Both the position numbers and the translations under genes were made by a program. Source: Pedobacter sp. ok626 (GTDB taxonomy: Bacteria > Bacteroidota > Bacteroidia > Sphingobacteriales > Sphingobacteriaceae). Taken from it: a DNA stretch of 64,000 nucleotides. Location of the stretch: contig NZ_FNEX01000005.1 in assembly GCF_900100435.1 (NCBI RefSeq), positions 186,001-250,000 of the forward strand, read 5' to 3'. This document shows, piece after piece, positions 57,771 to 64,000 of this stretch (position 1 is its first letter; every line of letters begins with the position of its first letter). The notes under the pieces were generated by a model. It ran no database searches, was not told where the DNA came from, and saw only the letters and a list, made by a program, of their open reading frames with translations.

Positions 57771-60365
57771 TTATTTATTGTTCAAAAACACAAATTTGTG
57801 ATCGAACATATCTAACTTGATTTTACTGTCTTTATCTACTTTTCCAGCTAAGATCTCCTTAGATAACTCATTTAAAATGCGTTTTTGTATCACACGTTTC
57901 AATGGTCGCGCTCCAAACTGTGGGTCGTACCCTAGTTCAGCTAACCAGTCCAACGCTTCAGGAGTTGCTTCCATTTCAATCCCCATTTCAGCAAGTGTGT
58001 CCTGAACATGTTTGAACTGTAGGCTTACAATATCTCTAAGCTCATTTCGATCAAGCGGAGTAAACATAATCAACTCATCAATCCTGTTTAAGAATTCAGG
58101 TCGGATGGTTTGTTTCAACAGCTCAAACAATTCGTTTTTAGTTTTTGCAATTACCTCATCACGGTTTTCATCATTGAGCGCTTTGAAATTATCTTGTATA
58201 AGGTGTGAGCCGATGTTTGATGTCATAATGATGATCGTGTTTTTAAAGTTCACCACACGGCCTTTATTATCCGTTAAGCGGCCATCATCCAGGACTTGCA
58301 ATAAGATGTTAAATACATCTGGATGCGCTTTCTCGATCTCATCTAACAATACAACAGAATAAGGTTTGCGACGTACTGCTTCAGTAAGCTGTCCGCCTTC
58401 TTCATAACCTACATATCCCGGAGGGGCACCAATTAAGCGCGAAACCGCATGTCGTTCCTGATACTCACTCATGTCAATACGGGTCATCGCATTTTCATCG
58501 TTAAACAGGAATTCTGCTAAGGCCTTTGCCAGCTCAGTCTTACCCACACCAGTTGTACCCAGGAATATAAATGAGCCAATTGGTTTACGTTTGTCTTGTA
58601 ATCCGGCACGCGAGCGACGGATCGCATCAGATATCGCTTCAATAGCTTCATGTTGGCCGGCAACACGTTTGTGTAATTCCGTTTCAAGGTGCAATAATTT
58701 CTCGCGTTCGCTGGAAATCAACTTGGTTACCGGTATTCCAGTAGAGCGGGCTACTACACCTGCAATGTCATCTGCAGTAACTTCTTCTTTTAACATACGG
58801 CCTTCAATCTGCTGACTTTCCAATTGCGCTTTTAGCGTTTCAACTTTATCCTGGGCTTCTTTTATCTTGCCATAGCGTAGTTCGGCTACTTTTCCGTAAT
58901 CACCAGCACGCTCGGCTTGACTGGCTTCCTGTTTGTAGTTCTCAACCAGTTCCAGTTCATTGTTAATGTTGTCAACCAGGTCTTTTTCGCCCTGCCATTT
59001 TGCTTTTATTTCATCCCTTTCAGCAGATAGGTTAGCGATCTCTTCGCCTAAGGCCTTAACTTTTTTACTGTCATTTTCGCGTTTAATGGCCTCCCGTTCG
59101 ATCTCTAATTGCATGATCTTACGGTTCATCTCATCCACTTCCTCTGGTACACTGTCCATTTCCATGCGGAGCTTGGCTGCAGCTTCATCCATTAAGTCGA
59201 TGGCTTTATCCGGTAAAAAGCGGTCGGCAATATACCTTTGCGACATCTCTACAGCGGCAATAATAGCCTCATCTTTAATCCGCACCTTGTGGTGCGTTTC
59301 ATAGCGCTCTTTTAATCCACGAAGGATGGAGATTGCATCTTGCGTATCTGGTTCGTCGACGAACACCTTTTGGAAACGGCGTTCTAATGCTTTATCTTTT
59401 TCTATATATTTCTGGTATTCATCCAGAGTGGTCGCGCCGATTGCACGTAATTCACCGCGGGCCAAGGCAGGTTTTAGGATGTTTGCAGCGTCCATTGCAC
59501 CTTCGCCACCTCCGGCACCTACCAAAGTATGGATCTCATCAATAAACAAGATGATATCACCATCACTTTGAGTGACTTCTTTGATTACGGCTTTAAGACG
59601 CTCCTCAAACTCGCCCTTATATTTCGCACCTGCAATCAGTGAGCCCATATCCAGAGAGTAAACGGTTTTCGTTTTCAGGTTGGCAGGCACATCGCCTTTA
59701 ATAATTCTGAAAGCAATACCCTCGGCAATTGCCGTTTTACCCACACCAGGCTCACCAATCAATATCGGGTTGTTTTTAGTTCTTCTGGAAAGAATTTGAA
59801 TTACCCGCCTGATTTCTTCATCGCGACCAATGATAGGGTCTAGTTTGCCTGATTCGGCATATTCGTTTAAGTTACGTGCATATTTATTTAATGCATTGTA
59901 AGTGGCTTCTGCATTTTGTCCGGTAACATGATTATCTCCCCTTAAAGCAATAATCGCTTTTTTAAGGTCTTTCTCAGTTACGCCCTGATCTTTCAGGTAT
60001 TTAGATGTATTGTCATTTACAGAAAGTAAGCCAAGCAGCAGGTGCTCAACTGAAACAAACTCGTCTTTAAACTCTTTTAAATAAGATTGAGCTTTTTGTA
60101 AAGCCGAATTACTTCCTGAAGTCAAATACGGACTACTACCCGTAACTTTAGGGAAGCGCTCAATCTCTGCATCTAATTGTTGATTTAAAACATTTAGATT
60201 CACGTTGAGCTTCTTCAAAACATAAGAAACTACATTGTCATCAACAGTAAGCAAACCTTTTAGGATATGTGCTGTCTCAATAGCCTGTTGCTGATTGCCT
60301 TGGGCTATTTCGGAAGCCTGTTGAATCGCTTCCTGTGCTTTTATAGTGAAGTTGTTGAAGTTCAT
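57771..60365 (-). CDS. clpB: ATP-dependent disaggregase ClpB
   Basis: An 864-residue Hsp100 protein. Order: N-domain (residues 1-145, [16 protein letters not shown] start), NBD1 with Walker [14 protein letters not shown] (near 205) and Walker [10 protein letters not shown], the coiled-coil M-domain (about 400-525, with [19 protein letters not shown]), NBD2 with Walker [15 protein letters not shown] (near 605) and [12 protein letters not shown], and the C-terminal domain. It works with DnaK to resolubilise aggregates. Length is that of ClpB rather than ClpA/C. No CIRCE or sigma-32-type element is recognised ahead of it. Confidence 0.95.
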   Translation of the reverse strand: MNFNNFTIKAQEAIQQASEIAQGNQQQAIETAHILKGLLTVDDNVVSYVLKKLNVNLNVLNQQLDAEIERFPKVTGSSPYLTSGSNSALQKAQSYLKEFKDEFVSVEHLLLGLLSVNDNTSKYLKDQGVTEKDLKKAIIALRGDNHVTGQNAEATYNALNKYARNLNEYAESGKLDPIIGRDEEIRRVIQILSRRTKNNPILIGEPGVGKTAIAEGIAFRIIKGDVPANLKTKTVYSLDMGSLIAGAKYKGEFEERLKAVIKEVTQSDGDIILFIDEIHTLVGAGGGEGAMDAANILKPALARGELRAIGATTLDEYQKYIEKDKALERRFQKVFVDEPDTQDAISILRGLKERYETHHKVRIKDEAIIAAVEMSQRYIADRFLPDKAIDLMDEAAAKLRMEMDSVPEEVDEMNRKIMQLEIEREAIKRENDSKKVKALGEEIANLSAERDEIKAKWQGEKDLVDNINNELELVENYKQEASQAERAGDYGKVAELRYGKIKEAQDKVETLKAQLESQQIEGRMLKEEVTADDIAGVVARSTGIPVTKLISSEREKLLHLETELHKRVAGQHEAIEAISDAIRRSRAGLQDKRKPIGSFIFLGTTGVGKTELAKALAEFLFNDENAMTRIDMSEYQERHAVSRLIGAPPGYVGYEEGGQLTEAVRRKPYSVVLLDEIEKAHPDVFNILLQVLDDGRLTDNKGRVVNFKNTIIIMTSNIGSHLIQDNFKALNDENRDEVIAKTKNELFELLKQTIRPEFLNRIDELIMFTPLDRNELRDIVSLQFKHVQDTLAEMGIEMEATPEALDWLAELGYDPQFGARPLKRVIQKRILNELSKEILAGKVDKDSKIKLDMFDHKFVFLNNK

Positions 60366-60557
60366 ATCAGTCTATAAACAAAGTATATGCCGCCTTGTTT
60401 TTTTTAAAAATACCGGAAATTTTGTCGGCATTTTGAGAATTGTGGTGACTATTTTACCGATAAATGTAAAACTTGTATGAAATAATGTCTCTTTTCTGGT
60501 AAATAGAAACAGAGGTTTATGATTTGGAATAAAATTCCCGTCCTTTGCAGGTATCCA

Positions 60558-61775
60558 ATGAGAGAATTTATACGATTATATTTAGACGCTTACAAAGGGC
60601 TGTCAACACCGGCATGGATGTTGGCGCTTGTGATGTTAATTAACAGGAGTGGGGCAATGGTTATCCCTTTTCTAGGGGTTTATATGGTGAATCATTTACA
60701 CTTTGACCTGGAGGATACAGGTACTGTTTTAAGCTGTTTTGGTGTGGGGGCTGTTGGTGGATCTTTTTTAGGCGGATGGTTAACCGATAAAGTTGGGCAC
60801 TTCAGGGTACAGCTGATCAGTTTGATTTTAACAGTTCCTGTGTTTTTTCTGCTGCCTGAGTTGGATACGGTTGTAAAACTTGGGCTTGGTGTTTTTATGT
60901 TAAGCATCATATCGGAGACTTTCAGACCCGCGAATTCAGTTTCTATCGCTTATTATTCAAAGCCGGATAACATCATCAGGTCTTTTTCCTTAAATAGAAT
61001 GGCCATGAATCTGGGCTTCTCTATTGGCCCTGCTTTAGGTGGCTTTTTAGCTGCAGTTTCTTATACCTTTCTGTTTTATGGAAACGCGATTGGAGCTTTT
61101 TTATCAGCGATATTATTTTTTCTTTATTTCCGTAATCGTAAGGGTAATGAAAGAAAAGTTGTTGCTCATGAGGAAGATCTCGATCCAATGGGGGGGAGAT
61201 CGCCCTACAAAGACACGCTTTTTGTGCTTTTTAGTCTACTCAGCTGTGTATTTGCCATTTGTTTTTTGCAGTTGTTGAACACGCTGCCATTATATTATCG
61301 GACTGTTTATAAGCTTACCGAAGCAAATATTGGTGTCATCCTGGCCTTTAGTGGATTGGTGGTATTTTCGCTGGAAATGTTACTGGTGCATATTGCTGAG
61401 AAAAGGATGACCGCCAGAGCTACAATTGTATGGGGAGTTTTACTTTGTGGATTGTCTTTTTTAATTTTAAATCTTGCAAGTGGCATGTGGATCTTATATG
61501 TATCCATGTTCGTACTCTGTATTGCTGAGATTCTAGCTATGCCATTTATGGCTACTGTAACTTTACAGCGCTCTTCGCTAAAGAAAAGGGGTGCGTATAT
61601 GGGAATTAATGCCTTGTCTTTTTCGGTAGCACACATATTCTCGCCCTTTGTCGGAACACGAGTTGCTGCAATTTATGGTTTCGAAGTTTTATGGTATGGA
61701 ACGGCTATAACATTGTTGCTGACAGCAGCTGGATTTCTTATTGTGATGAAAAAGATGCGATTATCAGAATTTTGA
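60558..61775 (+). CDS. MFS transporter
   Basis: A 405-residue (start 60558) protein with twelve hydrophobic segments. Helices 2-3 flank the major-facilitator loop motif GGWLTDKVGHFR, and the N-terminal AWMLALVMLINRSGAMVIPFLGVYM matches drug-efflux type (DHA1) members. ATG 60519 would add 13 residues (WNKIPVLCRYP) unlike the family. The substrate is unknown. It is divergent from clpB. Confidence 0.85.
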   Translation: MREFIRLYLDAYKGLSTPAWMLALVMLINRSGAMVIPFLGVYMVNHLHFDLEDTGTVLSCFGVGAVGGSFLGGWLTDKVGHFRVQLISLILTVPVFFLLPELDTVVKLGLGVFMLSIISETFRPANSVSIAYYSKPDNIIRSFSLNRMAMNLGFSIGPALGGFLAAVSYTFLFYGNAIGAFLSAILFFLYFRNRKGNERKVVAHEEDLDPMGGRSPYKDTLFVLFSLLSCVFAICFLQLLNTLPLYYRTVYKLTEANIGVILAFSGLVVFSLEMLLVHIAEKRMTARATIVWGVLLCGLSFLILNLASGMWILYVSMFVLCIAEILAMPFMATVTLQRSSLKKRGAYMGINALSFSVAHIFSPFVGTRVAAIYGFEVLWYGTAITLLLTAAGFLIVMKKMRLSEF

Positions 61776-61828
61776 GGTAACAATTTTGGGCTTGGGTTGA
61801 TATAGCTGTAGACCTAATCCCATATGTT

Positions 61829-62428
61829 ATGAAAAAGCTCATCTCTAGTCTTGCTAATATTCCATTTTCTGTAATAGCACAGCAATTTCCTGAAGCGCCC
61901 ATGTGCTTTTATGCCTTAAAAACGGTGCTGTCATTTTTTGTATTTCAAAACGGTTATAAAAGCCTTTTAGCGATGGACATGAAAACTCATGCCTACACAT
62001 TTAGCACTGAAAAACCTATTGCGATCACCAAGGTTGGCTATAGAGCCTGGAAAGTGGGGATTACTTATCGCATATCCTTGTGGCAGATAGGTGTTGATAA
62101 GCCCTTAAGTACACGATATATCAGTCCGGCAAATACAAAGGACATTGAATTTTTCTCTTTAAAATATCCTATCAATATACATCCCGGAGTTGTCTATTAC
62201 ATTACGCGTACTTATGTAAACGGTGGAGATGAGCTGACAGATTGTGTAGGTTGGCTGAGTAGCAATGAAGGTGGATCACTTTATCCCGTTAAACAAGGCC
62301 CTATTGTTTTAAACCATGGATTTTTTAGCGATGATCTTGACCCCCTGCAAAGTGAAAGTATGTCGAACATACAGACGGGCACATTGTTGCCTTTTATAGA
62401 TTTTGAATATACCCTACAATATCGATGA
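61829..62428 (+). CDS. Hypothetical protein, beta-rich (199 residues)
   Basis: A 199-residue protein with no signal peptide. The middle (TKVGYRAWKVGITYRISLWQIG) and an FFSLKYPINIHPGVVYYITRTYVNGGDEL block suggest a small beta-sandwich; a DUF4082-like fold is possible. No active-site motif is visible. It follows the MFS gene by 53 bases in the same direction and may share its transcript. I do not recognise a function. Confidence 0.55.
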   Translation: MKKLISSLANIPFSVIAQQFPEAPMCFYALKTVLSFFVFQNGYKSLLAMDMKTHAYTFSTEKPIAITKVGYRAWKVGITYRISLWQIGVDKPLSTRYISPANTKDIEFFSLKYPINIHPGVVYYITRTYVNGGDELTDCVGWLSSNEGGSLYPVKQGPIVLNHGFFSDDLDPLQSESMSNIQTGTLLPFIDFEYTLQYR

Positions 62429-62479
62429 ACGAGAAAAGGTGCCTTTTGGGGCACCTCTTCGTTATAAATTTTTAAACTG

Positions 62480-62878
62480 TTACTTCAGTAGCTCAGCTAA
62501 TCTCGAAGTTTGATGATCTGCCAGTTTTTGTAGTGGACCTGCAGCTAACATTTTCATCATCATGTTCAAATCAGCCGATATAATGTGCGAAGCTGTAGTG
62601 CCGCCTTTCCCGTTATCTGCTACTGTCCATTTTAATTCAAGATCAAAAGGAGCTTTTTCTGTTGGAACAGCTGTTAGCTCTTTGTTCTCTACACGATTGG
62701 TTATTTTGATAGCCAATTTCGCCATGTTCTGTATGGTAAAGCTTGCTTCGTCTTCCGTAGATGACCAGTTATAAATATTCTCGGGCATCAACTGCTGATG
62801 ATTATTCATATCTGCTAAAAAGGCATATACTTTTTCTACAGGTAAATTTACTTCAGTAGTACTTTCAATAACAGTCAT
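62480..62878 (-). CDS. SRPBCC-fold protein
   Basis: A 132-residue protein of the START/SRPBCC superfamily: STTEVNLPVEKVYAFLADMNNH at the start, then beta strands (ASFTIQNMAKLAIKITNRV; LELKWTVADN) and the long C-terminal helix (DLNMMMKMLAAGPLQKLADHQTSRLAELL). Such folds bind hydrophobic ligands; nothing here shows which. It is five bases downstream of pyrE and probably cotranscribed with it. Confidence 0.8.
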   Translation of the reverse strand: MTVIESTTEVNLPVEKVYAFLADMNNHQQLMPENIYNWSSTEDEASFTIQNMAKLAIKITNRVENKELTAVPTEKAPFDLELKWTVADNGKGGTTASHIISADLNMMMKMLAAGPLQKLADHQTSRLAELLK

Positions 62879-62883
62879 TATAA

Positions 62884-63543
62884 TTAGGTTAGTTTTTCTA
62901 ATTCGTTAGCCCATTCTGCTGGGTTTCTACGCCATTTAGTTAAAAGATCTACGTCTTTTTGTGCAATAAAACTATGCTCTGCAGCATAATCAATTAATGT
63001 ATTGTAGTTTGATAGTGTTGCATAACGGCATTTTGCTGCGGCAAAGTTTTCATCAGCCTGATCAAAACCATAAGTGAATATGGCAACTAATCCGGCAACA
63101 GATAATCCCGCTTTCCTCAATGCATCAACAGCTTGCAGACTGCTTTTACCTGTCGAAATCAGATCTTCTATAACTACTACTCTTTGTCCTTCAATAATTT
63201 CACCTTCGATCAGGCTTCCTGTTCCGTGTTCTTTTGCTTTAGCTCTTACATAAGCAAATGGTAATCCTAGTTCCTGGGCTACTAAAGCACCTTGAGGGAT
63301 ACCTGCAGTGGCAACTCCGGCAATCAGATCCACAGAACCAAATTCTTCCTGGATTAATTGTGTAAGTTTTTGTCTGATGTAAGTCCTAACAGATGGATGG
63401 GAAAGGGTGATCCTATTGTCACAATAAATAGGAGATTTCCAACCTGAAGCCCATGTAAATGGGTTGTTTGGTTGTAACTTTATTGCTTTTATTTGTAATA
63501 AAAATTCAGCTACCTTTAATTCAATATCACTTTTATTATACAT
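62884..63543 (-). CDS. pyrE: Orotate phosphoribosyltransferase
   Basis: A 219-residue enzyme that makes OMP from orotate and PRPP in pyrimidine synthesis. The PRPP-binding motif VVVIEDLISTGKSS (about residues 117-130) is complete, and the N-terminal FTWASGWKSPIYCDNR and the loop with AKAKEHGTGSLIEG are typical. Reading leftward, a TATTTTTG -7 element ends only four bases before the ATG, so the transcript is probably leaderless. Confidence 0.92.
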   Translation of the reverse strand: MYNKSDIELKVAEFLLQIKAIKLQPNNPFTWASGWKSPIYCDNRITLSHPSVRTYIRQKLTQLIQEEFGSVDLIAGVATAGIPQGALVAQELGLPFAYVRAKAKEHGTGSLIEGEIIEGQRVVVIEDLISTGKSSLQAVDALRKAGLSVAGLVAIFTYGFDQADENFAAAKCRYATLSNYNTLIDYAAEHSFIAQKDVDLLTKWRRNPAEWANELEKLT

Positions 63544-63900
63544 GGCGCAAAAATACGGATTTCTTTACAATTTGTGTTAATACTACCCTAAACTTATGTG
63601 ATTAAGGAGTATAGACAATTGAAGAAAATGCTCGGTTAAATAATTAATTCCTATAGGCCCAAATATCGTTAATTAAAACTGCCGGTAAAAGTTATTTTTT
63701 GGCTTTTGTTGATAATCAATGTAATAAAGAATTTATTGGAATTAAATTTGGGTGAGGGGTGTTATTTTCACCTTGTATAAAATTTCATTCTGTAAATCGG
63801 TCATTTTTTGGTGGAAACCTCGGTTGTTTATGCTAGGCTAGTCTTTTCGAATATGTCTATGGAACTTTGTCTTCTGGTCACACAAAAGATAGCGTTTTAT
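63544..63900. other. 357-bp gap between pyrE and sigma-factor gene
   Basis: Holds the minus-strand pyrE -7 element (63548-63555). The rest is AT-rich without a gene or a strong hairpin; I cannot place the promoter of the sigma-like gene. Confidence 0.4.
63548..63555 (-). promoter_or_regulatory. -7 element of pyrE, probable leaderless start
   Basis: Minus-strand TATTTTTG matches TAnnTTTG and ends four bases before the ATG at 63543. With the usual spacing, transcription would begin at or very near the A of the start codon. Confidence 0.5.
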
Positions 63901-64000
63901 ATGAAGGACATTAAGATAGAAAGATCTATTACCAGGCGCGGCGAGGATTCGTTGGCGCGCTACCTAAAGGAGATATCCAGGTTTCCATTGCTTAAAGTAG
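63901..64000 (+). CDS. Sigma-70-family RNA polymerase sigma factor (5' part, cut by window)
   Basis: 33 codons are visible: MKDIKIERSITRRGEDSLARY, then LKEISRFPLLKV. The SITxRxxxSLxxYLxEIxxxxLL pattern is region 1.2 of Bacteroidota RpoD-type sigma factors, which begin with a very short N-terminus like this. Since the primary factor normally reads RQLKITxSITNRxSxSL, this divergent form may be a paralogous group-2 factor. The rest lies beyond the window. Confidence 0.75.
   Translation, partial: MKDIKIERSITRRGEDSLARYLKEISRFPLLKV

Overview
The window looks like a Bacteroidota chromosome, family Sphingobacteriaceae and most likely Pedobacter-like. It is AT-rich, and several upstream regions carry the Bacteroidota -7 promoter element TAnnTTTG. 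The gene repertoire also fits: several AQTEKGK-type outer-membrane barrels, DUF6266 proteins, a Bacteroidota-type ABC-F protein, MerC-domain and GreA/B-like proteins. The genus is an inference; no rRNA or tRNA lies in the window.

Region 1 (1 to about 18.43 kb) is the morphogenesis and lysis half of a siphovirus-type prophage, read left to right: prohead protease (cut by the window edge), HK97-fold capsid, connector, head closure, two fibre/appendage proteins and a decayed fibre gene, HK97 gp10-like, tail completion, a tail-tube domain fused to a long repeat fibre, a second tail-tube protein, tail-assembly chaperones joined by a clear -1 frameshift site, tape measure, tail tip, GH24 lysozyme and holin. 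Terminators break up the late genes, and CTATTTAT recurs where genes restart. Two leftward cargo genes interrupt the order. The right end abuts a 3' remnant resembling the C-terminus of a YyaL-type thioredoxin-domain protein, the probable attachment site.

Region 2 (18.5 to 39.6 kb) is ordinary chromosome. It holds an SlyD-type FKBP and a leftward metal operon (small lipoprotein, LolD-like ATPase, FtsX-like permease with a His-rich loop, DUF3299 protein, Fur-family regulator). Across from it are divergent MerC and COG0523 GTPase genes. Three 7-1-7 palindromes lie on these promoters and point to a local Zur regulon. Then follow an ABC-F protein, a HEAT-like protein, a nitroreductase, a GreA/B-like factor, two tandem lipoprotein polysaccharide deacetylases, a DPP IV-like S9 peptidase, a C1 peptidase, a barrel protein, a GH130 gene convergent with a GT4-toroid fusion, and an orphan helical protein.

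Region 3 (about 39.9 to 56.1 kb) is accessory. An island at 40.4 to 45.6 kb has a small HTH-like protein, two DUF6266 proteins around two RteC-like helical proteins, and then a holin-like / amidase (CHAP-like) / u-spanin-like cassette. At 46.9 to 52.2 kb a leftward operon encodes a 986-residue HELTH zincin-like protein, a 166-residue partner, a PLD-type nuclease and a 52-residue protein, a candidate conflict or defence system. Beside it are a second HELAH metallopeptidase, two membrane proteins and small or broken genes.

Region 4 (56.2 to 64 kb) is core chromosome: two outer-membrane barrels, clpB, an MFS transporter, an unknown protein, an SRPBCC protein, pyrE with a probable leaderless transcript, and the start of a sigma-70-like gene cut by the window edge.
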